The notes: a model not told the origin generated them from the letters alone. A DNA stretch of 64,000 bases from Pseudomonas wenzhouensis (GCF_021029445.1 NZ_CP072610.1:248001-312000); one strand, 5' to 3'; positions 42,990 to 53,244 are shown, counted from the first letter of the stretch. Translations and numbers: made by a program.

Positions 42990-43060
42990 ACAACATCGCT
43001 AAATTGGCACGCCTGGGCAGCCGCATGCGCTGCAATCAAGCCCGCGCAGAGACTTCTCGC

Positions 43061-45346
43061 ATGAACGACTTGGCAAAAGAATCCGTGAACCGATCACAGA
43101 ATCCCCTGGGGATCGACTTCAATACGCCCGCCCTGCAACGCAAGCGCCGTATGCGTGCCCTGAAGGATCGTCTGGCACGCTGGTACGTCTCCATCGGTGG
43201 GCTGGCGGTGCTCGGTGCCATCACCCTGATCTTCTTCTACCTGGCCCATGTGGTGCTGCCGATGTTCCAGGGCGCCGAGCTGACGGCGCGTCAGGCGCAA
43301 CAGCCGGCCTGGCTGGCCGAGGCGCAGGCGCCGCTGCTGCTGGCGATGGAAGAGCAGAACCAGGTCGCCATGCGTCTGGATGCTTCCGGTGCCGTGCAGT
43401 TCTTCGCACTCAAGAATGGCGAGGCCCTGCAGCGTCTGCAGTTGCCGCTGCCGCAAGGTGTGACCGTCGCCTCCGTCGGTCAGGACCAGCCGGGTACGCG
43501 CCGCGTGGTATTGGGGCTGTCCAACGGCCAGGCGCTGATCCTGCAGCACAACTACAAGATCACCTATCCGGACAACGTGCGTACCATCGCGCCGCAGATC
43601 GACTTCCCCTATGGCGAGGCGCCGATCGAACTGGACCCGCAGGGGCGTCCGCTGGAGCATGTGGCGCTCAATCTCAACAGCGGTACGCTGATGCTGGCCG
43701 GCTCCACCAACAACGAGCTGCATCTGATCAGCCTCAGCCGTGAGGAAAACCTGTTCACTGGCGAGGTGAGCGTCAGCGAGCAGCGCATCAACCTGCCGCA
43801 GATCGGCGAGCCGGTCAGCCAACTGCTTATCGACCCCCGCCAGATGTGGCTGTACGTGTTCAATGGCGACTCCAGTGCCGACGTCTTCGACCTGCGCAAG
43901 CGCAGCCTCAATGGTCGTTACGAGCTGCTCAAGGATGCGTCCAACCGTGTGACCAGCGCTACCAGCCTGCTCGGCGGCATCTCGATCATGATCGGTGACG
44001 CCAAGGGTGGTATCCAGCAGTGGTTCATGGTGCGCGATCAGGACGGCAAGTCCACCTTCCAGTCGATCCGCAGCTTCCAGCTGGGCGACAGCGCGATCAC
44101 CCAGATCCTCCCCGAGGAGCGTCGCAAGGGCTTCATGGCCCTGGATGCTGACGGTCGCCTGGGCATTTTCCACAGCACGGCGCACCGCACTCTGCTCAAG
44201 GAGCAGGTCGCAGATGGCAGCGCCGTTGCCGCACTGTCACCACGCGCCAGCCGGGTGCTGGTCGAGTCGGACGGCAAGCTGCAGCGCTTCGTGGTGGATA
44301 ACCCACACCCGGAAATTTCCTGGAGTGCGCTGTGGGGCAAGGTCTGGTACGAAAGCTACCCGGAGCCTGACTACGTTTGGCAGTCGACCTCGGCCAACAC
44401 CGATTTCGAGCCCAAGCTGAGCCTTTCGCCGCTGGCCTTCGGCACGCTCAAGGCGGCGTTCTACGCCATGCTTCTGGCTGCCCCGCTGGCCATTGCTGCC
44501 GCCATCTACACCGCGTACTTCATGGCGCCGCGCATGCGCACCAAGGTCAAGCCGGTGATCGAGCTGATGGAAGCATTGCCGACGGTGATTCTCGGTTTCT
44601 TCGCCGGCCTGTTCCTCGCGCCGTTTCTGGAAAACCACCTGCCCGGCATCTTCAGCCTGCTGCTGCTGACGCCGGTGGGCATCCTGCTGTTCGGTTATGT
44701 CTGGACCAGGCTGCCTGACGCCATCCGGCATCGCGTACCCGAAGGTTGGGAAGCGGCGCTGCTGATTCCGGTGGTGATTGCCGTGGGCTGGTTCTCCATC
44801 GGTATCAGTGGTCATCTGGAAAACTGGCTGTTTGACGGCAATATGCGCCTGTGGCTAACCAATGAGCTGGGGATTCCCTTCGATCAGCGCAACGCCCTGG
44901 TGGTCGGGCTGGCCATGGGCTTCGCGGTGATCCCGAACATCTACTCGATCGCCGAAGACGCCGTGTTCGGCGTGCCCAAGAGCCTGACCTTCGGCTCCCT
45001 GGCCCTCGGTGCCACGCCCTGGCAGACCCTGACCCGCGTGGTGATTCTTACCGCCAGCCCGGGCATCTTCTCGGCGCTGATGATCGGCATGGGCCGCGCC
45101 GTCGGCGAGACCATGATCGTGCTGATGGCCACCGGCAACACGCCGATCATGGACATCAACATCTTCGAAGGCATGCGCACCCTGGCGGCCAACGTCGCAG
45201 TGGAAATGCCCGAGTCGGAAGTCGGCGGCACTCATTACCGCGTGCTGTTCCTCGCCGCGTTGGTGCTGCTGCTGTTCACTTTCGTGATGAACACCCTGGC
45301 CGAACTGATCCGTCAGCGTCTGCGTACCCGATATTCGAGTCTGTAA
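43061..45346 (+). CDS. pstC: Phosphate ABC transporter permease PstC, long form
   Basis: A 761-aa protein from the ATG at 43061; the open frame reaches further upstream only across the PHO box. TM1 is about residues 45-68, then an unusually long periplasmic stretch (~70-465) rich in beta strands follows. The canonical permease core (~470-755) has about six hydrophobic segments, and the EAA loop lies in LTFGSLALGATPWQTLTRVV. Core-only PstC is ~320 aa, so the extra ~390 residues are an insertion seen in pseudomonads and some vibrios. It pairs with PstA and PstB. Confidence 0.94.
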   Translation: MNDLAKESVNRSQNPLGIDFNTPALQRKRRMRALKDRLARWYVSIGGLAVLGAITLIFFYLAHVVLPMFQGAELTARQAQQPAWLAEAQAPLLLAMEEQNQVAMRLDASGAVQFFALKNGEALQRLQLPLPQGVTVASVGQDQPGTRRVVLGLSNGQALILQHNYKITYPDNVRTIAPQIDFPYGEAPIELDPQGRPLEHVALNLNSGTLMLAGSTNNELHLISLSREENLFTGEVSVSEQRINLPQIGEPVSQLLIDPRQMWLYVFNGDSSADVFDLRKRSLNGRYELLKDASNRVTSATSLLGGISIMIGDAKGGIQQWFMVRDQDGKSTFQSIRSFQLGDSAITQILPEERRKGFMALDADGRLGIFHSTAHRTLLKEQVADGSAVAALSPRASRVLVESDGKLQRFVVDNPHPEISWSALWGKVWYESYPEPDYVWQSTSANTDFEPKLSLSPLAFGTLKAAFYAMLLAAPLAIAAAIYTAYFMAPRMRTKVKPVIELMEALPTVILGFFAGLFLAPFLENHLPGIFSLLLLTPVGILLFGYVWTRLPDAIRHRVPEGWEAALLIPVVIAVGWFSIGISGHLENWLFDGNMRLWLTNELGIPFDQRNALVVGLAMGFAVIPNIYSIAEDAVFGVPKSLTFGSLALGATPWQTLTRVVILTASPGIFSALMIGMGRAVGETMIVLMATGNTPIMDINIFEGMRTLAANVAVEMPESEVGGTHYRVLFLAALVLLLFTFVMNTLAELIRQRLRTRYSSL

Positions 45347-45442
45347 AACATGCCTGCGCAGCAGGCCAACTGATGACCCTCTCCCATTCATGGGAGAGGG
45401 TGCCCGCAGGGCGGGAGAGGGTGTTGTGGCCGCGTGCCTAAG

Positions 45443-45483
45443 CCCTCTCCCCCGGCCCCTCTCCCGCAAGCGGGAAAGGGGAG
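45443..45483. repeat. CCCTCTCCC dispersed repeat, copy 1
   Basis: A 41-bp unit beginning CCCTCTCCCCCGGCCCCTCT and containing a hairpin around CCCGCAAGCGGG. A nearly identical inverted copy is at 56133-56173. A related CCCTCTCCCATTCATGGGAG hairpin precedes it at 45379. It occupies the pstC-pstA gap (169 bp). Confidence 0.8.
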
Positions 45484-45515
45484 GTAAAGAATGATTTCAT
45501 TCAAGGTGTGATGCC

Positions 45516-47186
45516 GTGAAACAGAACAACCTGAAATCCTGGTACAAGAGCGGCGCTCCGGGCGTGTGGATGAGCGGTGGCGCGGTTGCCATCGCCATCA
45601 TCATGACCCTCGGCCTGTTGGCGGTGATCGCCTCCCGAGGCCTGGGCCACTTCTGGCCGGCCGACATCCTCGAAGCCGACTACCAGATACCTGGTCAGGA
45701 ATCGCGGGTGATGCTGGGCGAGGTGGTGCAGGTCGAGGAAGTGCCGCGTGCGCGTCTGGCGGCTGCTGGCCTGCCGGTTGCCGCAGAGGGCGGCGAGTTC
45801 ATGACCCGCGAGCTGATGAAGGTGGGCAACCGTGAACTGTTCGGCGCGGACTTCACCTGGGTGGTTGGCGAGTGGCTGAGCAACCCGCGCAAGCCGGCTG
45901 GCATCACCGTGCTGGAGCGCCGTGAGTGGGGCAACTTCTACGGCAACCTGGTCAACGTCAAGGAAAGTGGCCAGGTGGTAGCCGAGGGTGATGCGGCCTG
46001 GGCTGCGCTGCAGGAGCGTCTGGAGCGTGTCGATGATCTGCATGCGCAACTGGTGCGCCTGGAGAAGAAAGACATCGGCCGCATCAACCACAGCCTCGAG
46101 CGCATTCGTCTGGAAGGCCGCAAGCTGCAGCTGCAGGGCAAGCTGGATGACGCCGCGCAAGCCGACATGGACGCTCGCCGCGATGCACTGAATGCCGAGT
46201 ACAAGGTACTCGAAGAGCGCATGGTGGCCCTGAGTCAGCAGATCAACCGTGACAGTGTGACCCTGACCGCCAGCGATGGCCGGCAGACCGAAATCGAGCT
46301 GGGCAAGATCGTCCGCGCCTTCCGCCCGAATGCCATGAGCACTGTCGACAAGCTCGGCTTCTACGCCATGAAGCTGTGGGAGTTCGTCAGCGACGAGCCG
46401 CGTGAGGCCAACACCGAAGGCGGGATCTTCCCGGCCATCTTCGGCACCGTGCTGATGGTCATGCTGATGGCGGTGATCGTTACCCCGTTCGGCGTGATTG
46501 CGGCGGTCTACCTGCGTGAATACGCGCACCAGGGCGCTCTGACCCGGATCATCCGCATTGCGGTGAACAACCTCGCCGGCGTACCGTCGATCGTCTACGG
46601 CGTGTTCGGCCTGGGCTTCTTCGTCTACGTGCTGGGTGGCTCTATCGATCAGCTGTTCTTCCCCGAGTCCGCACCGGCACCGACCTTCGGTACGCCGGGC
46701 CTGATGTGGGCCTCGCTGACCCTGGCGATCCTGACCCTGCCGGTGGTCATCGTTGCCACCGAGGAAGGCCTGGCGCGGATACCCCGTGCCGTGCGTGAAG
46801 GCTCGCTGGCGCTTGGCGCGACCAAGGCCGAGACGCTGTGGAAGGTGGTCATCCCGATGGCCAGTCCGGCGATGATGACCGGCCTGATCCTCGCCGTGGC
46901 GCGCGCCGCCGGCGAGGTGGCACCGCTGATGCTGGTGGGCGTGGTCAAGCTGGCGCCGACCCTGCCGCTCAACGGCAACTACCCGTACCTGCACCTGGAT
47001 CAGAAGATCATGCACCTGGGCTTTCACATCTACGACGTCGGCTTCCAGAGCCCCAACGTCGAGGCCGCGCGCCCGCTGGTGTACGCCACGGCGCTGCTGC
47101 TGGTAATCGTCATCGCCCTGCTCAACCTGACCGCGGTCTATATCCGTAACCACCTGCGCGAGAAGTACAAGGCGCTGGATCACTAA
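45516..47186 (+). CDS. pstA: Phosphate ABC transporter permease PstA, long form
   Basis: A 556-aa protein with a GTG start at 45516. TM1 is about residues 18-42, then a long periplasmic region (~45-285) includes a coiled coil (about 150-240, LERVDDLHAQLVRLEKKDIG), as in the DUF3333-type extension. The permease core follows with GLARIPRAVREGSLALGATK as the EAA loop. Core-only PstA is ~300 aa. Both PstC and PstA thus carry periplasmic extensions that may contact each other or PstS. A CCCTCTCCC repeat lies just upstream. Confidence 0.93.
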   Translation: MKQNNLKSWYKSGAPGVWMSGGAVAIAIIMTLGLLAVIASRGLGHFWPADILEADYQIPGQESRVMLGEVVQVEEVPRARLAAAGLPVAAEGGEFMTRELMKVGNRELFGADFTWVVGEWLSNPRKPAGITVLERREWGNFYGNLVNVKESGQVVAEGDAAWAALQERLERVDDLHAQLVRLEKKDIGRINHSLERIRLEGRKLQLQGKLDDAAQADMDARRDALNAEYKVLEERMVALSQQINRDSVTLTASDGRQTEIELGKIVRAFRPNAMSTVDKLGFYAMKLWEFVSDEPREANTEGGIFPAIFGTVLMVMLMAVIVTPFGVIAAVYLREYAHQGALTRIIRIAVNNLAGVPSIVYGVFGLGFFVYVLGGSIDQLFFPESAPAPTFGTPGLMWASLTLAILTLPVVIVATEEGLARIPRAVREGSLALGATKAETLWKVVIPMASPAMMTGLILAVARAAGEVAPLMLVGVVKLAPTLPLNGNYPYLHLDQKIMHLGFHIYDVGFQSPNVEAARPLVYATALLLVIVIALLNLTAVYIRNHLREKYKALDH

Positions 47187-47252
47187 CGCAGCTACGAGTC
47201 GCGCGCCACCGGCGCGCAGCTTGCAGCTTGTAGCTACGAACGGAGTGAGTTT

Positions 47253-48086
47253 ATGCAACACGAAACCCATACCCACGGTATCGATCTGGCCGCCCTTGGC
47301 CGTGACAAGCAGAGCCTGAGCCTGGCCAACGAGACCACGGCCATCGCCGTACCGGGTCTGAACCTGTACTACGGTCAGAAACAGGCGCTGTTCGACGTCA
47401 AGATGGATATCCCCAAGCAGCGCGTGACCGCCTTCATCGGCCCGTCCGGCTGCGGCAAGTCGACCCTGCTGCGTACCTTCAACCGCATGAATGACCTGGT
47501 CGACGGTTGTCGCGTGGAAGGCGAGATCAACATCGACGGGCGCAACATCTACCGCAAGGGCGAGGACGTGGCCGAGCTGCGTCGCCGCGTCGGCATGGTG
47601 TTCCAGAAGCCCAACCCGTTCCCCAAGAGCATCTACGAGAACGTGGTGTACGGCCTGCGTATCCAGGGCATCAACAGCAAGCGCGTGCTCGATGAGGCGG
47701 TGGAGTGGGCGCTGAAGAGCGCGGCACTGTGGGATGAGGTCAAGGACCGCCTGCACGAATCGGCGCTGGGTCTGTCCGGCGGTCAGCAGCAGCGTCTGGT
47801 GATCGCCCGTACCGTGGCCGTGCAGCCGGAAGTGCTGCTGCTCGACGAGCCTTGCTCGGCCCTTGACCCGATCTCCACGCTGAAGGTCGAAGAGCTGATC
47901 TACGAGCTCAAGAGCAAGTACACCATCGTCATCGTCACCCACAACATGCAGCAGGCGGCGCGCGTTTCCGACTACACCGCGTTCATGTACATGGGCAAGC
48001 TGATCGAGTTCGGCGACACCGACACGCTGTTCACCAACCCGGCTAAGAAGCAGACGGAAGACTACATCACCGGTCGCTATGGTTGA
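47253..48086 (+). CDS. pstB: Phosphate ABC transporter ATP-binding protein PstB
   Basis: A 277-aa ATPase with Walker [10 protein letters not shown], signature LSGGQQQR, Walker [13 protein letters not shown] and switch histidine in VTHNMQQ. The N-terminal ~30 residues extend the usual family start; GGAG is upstream of the ATG. It drives phosphate import with PstC/PstA. Confidence 0.97.
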   Translation: MQHETHTHGIDLAALGRDKQSLSLANETTAIAVPGLNLYYGQKQALFDVKMDIPKQRVTAFIGPSGCGKSTLLRTFNRMNDLVDGCRVEGEINIDGRNIYRKGEDVAELRRRVGMVFQKPNPFPKSIYENVVYGLRIQGINSKRVLDEAVEWALKSAALWDEVKDRLHESALGLSGGQQQRLVIARTVAVQPEVLLLDEPCSALDPISTLKVEELIYELKSKYTIVIVTHNMQQAARVSDYTAFMYMGKLIEFGDTDTLFTNPAKKQTEDYITGRYG

Positions 48087-48095
48087 TTTGACCCC

Positions 48096-48154
48096 GTAGG
48101 GTGCGCTGTGCGCACCGGTTGCAGCTGCCCTGTGGTGCGCACGGCGCACCCTAT
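48096..48154. repeat. Palindromic repeat pair (GTAGGGTGCGC type) between pstB and phoU
   Basis: GTAGGGTGCGCTGTGCGCACC (48096) and an inverted copy ending in CACCCTAT (48154) pair at 19 of 21 positions. It forms a long hairpin in the pstB-phoU message and may stabilise or separate the two parts of the transcript. Confidence 0.75.
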
Positions 48155-48176
48155 CCGGACTTTCGCGGAGCGAAAC

Positions 48177-48905
48177 ATGATGAACAAAGACAACCTTACC
48201 CAGCACATCTCCCAGCAGTTCAACGCCGAGCTGGAGGAAGTGCGTAGCCACCTGCTGGCCATGGGCGGCCTGGTGGAAAAGCAGGTCAACGACGCCGTTA
48301 CCGCGCTGATCGAGGCCGACTCCGGCCTGGCCCAGCAGGTGCGTGAGATCGATGACCAGATCAACCAGATGGAGCGCAACATCGACGAGGAGTGCGTGCG
48401 CATTCTCGCCCGTCGCCAGCCGGCGGCCTCCGACCTGCGTCTGATCATCAGCATCTCCAAGTCGGTGATCGACCTCGAGCGCATCGGTGACGAGTCGACC
48501 AAGATTGCCAAGCGCGCGATTATGCTCTCGGAAGAGGGTGAGTCGCCCAAGGGTTACGTCGAAGTGCGTCATATCGGTGATCAGGTACGCAAGATGGTGC
48601 AGGAAGCGCTGGACGCCTTCGCCCGTTTCGATGCCGACCTGGCCCTGTCGGTGGCGCAATACGACAAGACCGTCGACCGCGAATACAAGACCGCACTGCG
48701 CGAGCTGGTCACCTACATGATGGAAGATCCACGTTCGATCTCCCGCGTGCTCAACGTGATCTGGGTGCTGCGCTCGCTGGAGCGCATCGGCGATCATGCG
48801 CGCAACATCGCCGAACTGGTGATCTACCTGGTGCGTGGCACCGATGTCCGCCATATCGGCCTTGCCCGCATGCGTGAAGAAGTCGAGGGCAAGTCGGCAG
48901 ACTGA
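48177..48905 (+). CDS. phoU: Phosphate-specific transport accessory protein PhoU
   Basis: A 242-aa protein of two PhoU three-helix repeats. ATG at 48177 (MMNKDNLTQHISQQFNAE) is chosen because the frame before it is the palindromic repeat. Metal-binding ExxxD motifs lie in IDLERIGDESTKIAKRA and LRSLERIGDHARNIAELV. It links PstSCAB activity to the PhoR kinase and keeps the Pho regulon off when phosphate is plentiful. phoB and phoR are not in the window. A clear terminator follows. Confidence 0.96.
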   Translation: MMNKDNLTQHISQQFNAELEEVRSHLLAMGGLVEKQVNDAVTALIEADSGLAQQVREIDDQINQMERNIDEECVRILARRQPAASDLRLIISISKSVIDLERIGDESTKIAKRAIMLSEEGESPKGYVEVRHIGDQVRKMVQEALDAFARFDADLALSVAQYDKTVDREYKTALRELVTYMMEDPRSISRVLNVIWVLRSLERIGDHARNIAELVIYLVRGTDVRHIGLARMREEVEGKSAD

Positions 48906-48922
48906 AGGCCGATTGCATATCG

Positions 48923-48949
48923 ACGGCCCGGGTTTCCCGGGCCGTTTCG
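48923..48949 (+). terminator. Terminator after phoU
   Basis: ACGGCCCGGG-TTT-CCCGGGCCGT stem followed by TTTCGTTT. Confidence 0.85.
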
Positions 48950-49040
48950 TTTGCGCGATTTGTTATCCGTCCGACGTTTTCCGTTGGCCTTAGGCCATTG
49001 GCCATGACTATGCTTGTACGTATTCGTACAGGAGTAACCG

Positions 49041-49937
49041 ATGAGCAAAGTCAGTGTGCTGGTGGTGGATGACGCGACCTTCATTCGTGATCTGGTCAAG
49101 AAAGGGCTGCGTGATCACTTCCCCGGCGTACAGATCGAGGAAGCGGTCAACGGCCGCAAGGCGCAGCAGATGTTGAGCCGCCAGGCGGTCGACCTGATTC
49201 TTTGCGACTGGGAAATGCCGGAGCTGTCCGGCCTCGAGTTACTGAGCTGGTGCCGTGAACAGGACACGCTGAAAACCACGCCCTTCATCATGGTCACCAG
49301 CCGTGGTGACAAGGAAAACGTGGTGCAGGCCATTCAGGCGGGGGTTTCCGACTTCATCGGCAAGCCCTTCTCCAACGAGCAACTGGTGACCAAGGTCAAG
49401 AAGGCACTGCAACGCGCCGGCAAGCTGCAGGCGCTGATGTCCAGTGCGCCGCCGAAGATGCTCAGCAGCGGTAGTTTTGCCAACGACTCGCTGGCCGCCC
49501 TTACCGGCGGCAAGGCTGAAGTGGTCAAACCTGTGGCAGCGCCTGTCGCTGCTGCGACGTTCGCCAAACCCGCCGCTGCACCTGCTAAAGCCCCGCCCAG
49601 CGGCCGTGGCCAGGGCCAGTTACGTCTGCCAGACGGCACCATGGCCTGCGTGATCAAGGCGCTTAGCCTCAAGGAAGCGTTGCTGGTGGTCAAGCGCACC
49701 GAACAGCTGCCGCAGGTGCTGGAGAGCGCCGTGCTCGATCTGGAGCAGGGTGAGGCGGCGGAAACCGCACGTCTCAATGGTTACCTGCATGCCGTGGCAG
49801 CGTTCGAACCCAAGCCCGACAGTGAATGGCTGCAACTGACCTTCCGCTTCGTCGACCGTGACCCGCAGAAGCTCGATTACCTGTCGCGTCTGATTGCGCG
49901 CGGCACCGCGCAGAAACATTTCAGCCCCGGCGCCTGA
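49041..49937 (+). CDS. Response regulator with uncharacterised C-terminal domain
   Basis: A 298-aa protein. The receiver (1-~122) has VLVVDDATFIRD, acceptor Asp in LILCDWEMPELSG, Thr-equivalent in MVTSRGD and Lys in FIGKPFS; the WEMP form resembles CheY-like regulators. An Ala/Pro-rich linker (~150-195) precedes a C-terminal ~100-aa beta-rich domain (LRLPDGTMACVIKALSLKEA through LQLTFRFVDRDPQKLDYLSR) that looks PilZ-like, but without an RxxxR motif. Homologues lie beside phoU in other pseudomonads. The target is unknown. Confidence 0.88.
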   Translation: MSKVSVLVVDDATFIRDLVKKGLRDHFPGVQIEEAVNGRKAQQMLSRQAVDLILCDWEMPELSGLELLSWCREQDTLKTTPFIMVTSRGDKENVVQAIQAGVSDFIGKPFSNEQLVTKVKKALQRAGKLQALMSSAPPKMLSSGSFANDSLAALTGGKAEVVKPVAAPVAAATFAKPAAAPAKAPPSGRGQGQLRLPDGTMACVIKALSLKEALLVVKRTEQLPQVLESAVLDLEQGEAAETARLNGYLHAVAAFEPKPDSEWLQLTFRFVDRDPQKLDYLSRLIARGTAQKHFSPGA

Positions 49938-50079
49938 ACGATGCCGCGCGCCGCTCAAGGCTGGCCGACCAGCGGCGGTGCGCCGGTTCACAGCCTGATG
50001 GTCAACGCCTCGCGCCGTCTGGGTAGCGCTGCTAGTCTTGGTGGCCTGGATATCCAAAAGCCATAAGATCCGAATCGTT

Positions 50080-50976
50080 ATGCTAGGGCGTCTGATCATT
50101 CTCTGCAGTTTGCTGGCCCTGTGCGGTCAGGCCACTGCACTGACCATCTACAAATATGTCGACCAGAACGGTGTCGTCACCTACAGCGACCAGGCTGCGC
50201 CTGGCGCACAGGTCTTCGTGTTCAACGACCGCATGGTCGAGCGCCTGGACAACCAGGTGAAGCTGGAAACCAGGAAGCACGAAGCTGGCGAGACCCTGCT
50301 GATTCGCAACGACCTTTATGCCCCGGTGGAAATCGAGCTGAAGCTCGAACAGGTGGAAAATGCCATCGGCGCGCCGGACAAGCCGATTCGCTGGGTGTTG
50401 CCGCCGCGCAGCAATATCCGCCTGGCTACCCTGACCGCGCAGGATGCCGCCAAGCCGCTGCGCTACAAACCCAGGTTGCGCTACGCCCTCGGTGATCCGC
50501 GCCTGCAGCCGAGCATTCACCGCTATCCACTGCCCTGGCGGGGTGGGCCGTTCCGCCAGACCCAGGGCGCCAATGGCACCTACAGCCACTTCACGGCCAA
50601 GGGCCGTTATGCGGTAGACATCGCCATGCCCGAGGGCACGCCCATCGTCGCTGCGCGCGGCGGCGTGGTGGTCAAGACCGAGAACCAGCAGAGTGGCCGC
50701 GGCAACAACCCGGCCGGCAACTTCGTGCGCATCCTGCATGACGACGGCACCATGGGCGTCTACCTGCACCTGATGAAGGGATCGGTCAGCGTGCGCGAAG
50801 GTCAGCGCGTGGAAACCGGCAGCCTGCTGGCGCGCTCCGGCAACACCGGCAACAGCACCGGCCCGCATCTGCATTTCGTGGTGCAGCGCAACGTCGGTCT
50901 GGCCGTCGAGTCCATCCCCTTCAACTTCCGTCAGCCGGTCAACAGCCTGCCCAACTTCGCGGTCGGCGGCGAATAA
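50080..50976 (+). CDS. M23-family (LytM) peptidase with DUF4124-type N-terminus
   Basis: A 298-aa protein from the ATG at 50080. The signal peptide MLGRLIILCSLLALCGQATA is followed by a DUF4124-like segment (IYKYVDQNGVVTYSDQA). The C-terminal ~130 residues are a peptidase_M23 domain: YSHFTAKGRYAVDIAMPEGT supplies His and Asp zinc ligands and GPHLHFVVQ the HLH motif. All three metal ligands are present, so it is a likely active endopeptidase on cell-wall peptides. It ends at a bidirectional terminator shared with the rubredoxin gene. Confidence 0.9.
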   Translation: MLGRLIILCSLLALCGQATALTIYKYVDQNGVVTYSDQAAPGAQVFVFNDRMVERLDNQVKLETRKHEAGETLLIRNDLYAPVEIELKLEQVENAIGAPDKPIRWVLPPRSNIRLATLTAQDAAKPLRYKPRLRYALGDPRLQPSIHRYPLPWRGGPFRQTQGANGTYSHFTAKGRYAVDIAMPEGTPIVAARGGVVVKTENQQSGRGNNPAGNFVRILHDDGTMGVYLHLMKGSVSVREGQRVETGSLLARSGNTGNSTGPHLHFVVQRNVGLAVESIPFNFRQPVNSLPNFAVGGE

Positions 50977-50993
50977 TCAGATTACGCACAGCA

Positions 50994-51019
50994 AAACGGC
51001 GACCCGAGGGTCGCCGTTT
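50994..51019. terminator. Bidirectional terminator between the M23 gene and rubredoxin
   Basis: AAACGGCGACC (50994-51004) pairs perfectly with GGTCGCCGTTT (51009-51019) around CGAG. A/T flanks on both sides suit termination in both directions, and the genes converge here. Confidence 0.85.
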
Positions 51020-51037
51020 CGTGAAAACCAGGCGTGA

Positions 51038-51205
51038 TCAGCCGATTTCGATCATCTCGAAATCCATCTTGCCGACGCCGCAGTCGGGGCACAGCCAGTC
51101 TTCCGGCACGTCTTCCCAGCGGGTGCCGGGGGCGATGCCGTCATCCGGCCAGCCCTGGCTCTCGTCGTAAATCAGTCCACAGACCACGCATTGCCACTTT
51201 TTCAT
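51038..51205 (-). CDS. rubA: Rubredoxin
   Basis: A 55-aa protein below the length cut-off of many ORF scans. ATG at 51205 with GAGGGTT upstream; stop TGA at 51038. The two iron-binding knuckles are CVVCG (residues 6-10) and CPDCG (39-43). The aromatic Tyr/Trp residues of the core are present ([14 protein letters not shown]). It carries electrons, typically to alkane hydroxylase or in oxidative-stress pathways. Only one copy is here, and no rubredoxin reductase gene follows in the window. Confidence 0.95.
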   Translation of the reverse strand: MKKWQCVVCGLIYDESQGWPDDGIAPGTRWEDVPEDWLCPDCGVGKMDFEMIEIG

Positions 51206-51318
51206 ATAACCCTCAGGCGTATCTCACGGTAGTGCGCGACGAACGCTACCGTAATTGCACCGATGCGCCAAGCGCGCGGGCGACGATCGTCGCCCGCCAG
51301 GGGCCAACCACAGTGGGG

Positions 51319-53019
51319 TCAGCCGGCACTCATCAGCGGATCGCTGACGCCCATCACGTACATGGCCAGCAGCGCGATGCCACCGGCCATGATCAGGTAG
51401 TACAGGGTTGGCAGGATGGTCTTGCGCAGGGTGATGCCTTCACGCCCGAGCAGGCCGACAGTGGCCGAGGCCGCCACCACGTTGTGAATGGCGATCATGT
51501 TGCCCGCCGCCGCACCGACCGACTGCACCGCCACCATCATCGCTCCGGATACACCGATCAGCTCGGCAGCGTTGAGCTGGAACTGCGACAGCATCAGGTT
51601 GGACACGGTGTTGGAGCCGGCGATAAAGGCACCCAGGGCACCGACGGCTGGGGCAAAGAACGGATACACGCTGCCAACGCTGTCGGCCACCAGTTGCGCC
51701 ATGGCCACCGGCATGGACGCCAGATCACTGCCATTGACCCCCGAGTTGATCAGGATACGCACCATGGGAATGGTGAAGATCAGCACGAAACCGGCACCGA
51801 GCAGGGTCTTGCTCGATTCGCTCACGGCCGCCTTTAGTTCGGAGAAGCGCATGCGGTGCAGGAAGAAGGTCACCATCACCACCATGCACAGGATGCCGCC
51901 CGGCAGGTACAGCGGTTCGATGGTGCCGGATATGCCGGTCTCACCGAGGATGTCCTTCCAGCCGAAGCTCAAACCGAGCATTGCCGCTTTCACTTCGGGG
52001 AAGGAGCGCGACACCACCAGGAAGATTGCCAGCAGCAGATAAGGTGCCCAGGCCATGGGTACCGAGATCGGCGCCTTGCCGGCGACTTCGTCGAGCTTCA
52101 TCTCGATCTTGCCCATCCACTCGGACGGCCAGTCCTTGGCGTCGGCGAAGTCCCAGGTGTCCTTCGGCAGCAGGAAACCGGCCTTGGAGGCCGGCACCAC
52201 GATGGCCAGACCGACCAGGGCGCCGATCATCGAGGGGAATTCCGGGCCGAGGAACACACCGGCGGCCATGTACGGCAGGGAGAAGGCGAAAGCGGTAAAG
52301 ATGGCGAACGGCGCGATGGCCAGGCCTTCCTTCCAGCTCTGATTCTTGCCGAAGAAGCGCGTCATGATCATCACCATGATCAGCGGCATCAGCAGGCCGA
52401 TCAGGCCGTGGGTAATGGCTACCCGCGAATAGATCAGGTGGAAGAAGGTCTCCCAGCTACTGCCGTTGGCCACCAGTTGTGCGCTGATGCCGGTCTTGTC
52501 CAGGCCGGCGCCGACGCCGACCAGAATCGGCGTACCCACCGCACCGAACGAAACCGGGGTGGATTGCACCAGCATGCCCAGCACCACCGCAGCCAGTGCC
52601 GGGAAGCCCAGCGCCACCAGCAGCGGCGCGGCCACCGCAGCCGGAGTACCGAAACCGGAAGCGCCCTCGATGAAGCAGCCGAACAGCCAGGCGACGATCA
52701 GCGCCTGCACGCGACGGTCAGGGCTGATATTGGAGAAGCCCCGGCGAATCGCCGCGATGCCGCCGGAGTGCTTGAGCGTGTTGAGCAGCAGGATCGCGCC
52801 GAAGATGATCCACAGGATCGCGGCGGTAAGGATCAGCCCCTGCAGGCTGGAGGCGATGACCCGGTTGAGGGACATGTCCCAGGCCAACAGGCCGATCAGG
52901 GCCGTGAGGACGAACACCAGCGGCATCGCGTACTTGGCCGGCCAGCGAAAACCGATCAGCAGTACCCCCGCCAGTATCAGTGGCACGAAGGCCAGGATGG
53001 ACAGCAGCGTTTGACTCAT
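51319..53019 (-). CDS. glcA: Glycolate/L-lactate permease GlcA (LctP family)
   Basis: A 566-aa protein from the ATG at 53019 (AAGGAA ribosome site); upstream codons are leader. About twelve to fourteen membrane segments. The LctP family regions [20 protein letters not shown] and [20 protein letters not shown] are clear. LctP proteins import lactate and glycolate. Its place at the end of glcDEFGB, as in the E. coli glc operon, supports glycolate as the substrate. A 303-bp gap with a hairpin and a REP-like pair separates it from glcB. Confidence 0.92.
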   Translation of the reverse strand: MSQTLLSILAFVPLILAGVLLIGFRWPAKYAMPLVFVLTALIGLLAWDMSLNRVIASSLQGLILTAAILWIIFGAILLLNTLKHSGGIAAIRRGFSNISPDRRVQALIVAWLFGCFIEGASGFGTPAAVAAPLLVALGFPALAAVVLGMLVQSTPVSFGAVGTPILVGVGAGLDKTGISAQLVANGSSWETFFHLIYSRVAITHGLIGLLMPLIMVMIMTRFFGKNQSWKEGLAIAPFAIFTAFAFSLPYMAAGVFLGPEFPSMIGALVGLAIVVPASKAGFLLPKDTWDFADAKDWPSEWMGKIEMKLDEVAGKAPISVPMAWAPYLLLAIFLVVSRSFPEVKAAMLGLSFGWKDILGETGISGTIEPLYLPGGILCMVVMVTFFLHRMRFSELKAAVSESSKTLLGAGFVLIFTIPMVRILINSGVNGSDLASMPVAMAQLVADSVGSVYPFFAPAVGALGAFIAGSNTVSNLMLSQFQLNAAELIGVSGAMMVAVQSVGAAAGNMIAIHNVVAASATVGLLGREGITLRKTILPTLYYLIMAGGIALLAMYVMGVSDPLMSAG

Positions 53020-53161
53020 GGGTTGGTTCCTTCTTTTTCTTGTGAACCACAGTTTTCCGGGACGACCCGGCGCCACGCATCTGGAAAAGCCGGGCACCAC
53101 GGCACCGACCTTTCCGCGAGCCGCGACGACAGGGGTTAGCCATCGCCGTGCTCATGCTCGA

Positions 53162-53192
53162 AAGCCCCGACGGTCATTAACCGTCAGGGCTT
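53162..53192 (-). terminator. Hairpin in the glcB-glcA gap
   Basis: AAGCCC-C-GACGGT (53162-53174) pairs with ACCGTC-A-GGGCTT (53180-53192), loop CATTA, one mismatch. It lies in the leader before glcA with no T-run, so it may be an attenuator or stabiliser. Confidence 0.5.
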
Positions 53193-53244
53193 GGTACTGC
53201 TCCGTGGAGGCCTCAAGAGCCATCCACGGTTGTTAACCCGCTTG

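Noticed and set aside
45501..48854. Very long minus-strand open frame opposite pstA-pstB-phoU
   Set aside because: His/Gln/Arg-rich translation without domains, antisense to three well-identified genes; an effect of GC-biased codons. The same applies to other long antisense frames, such as 30663-33032 and 24914-25918.
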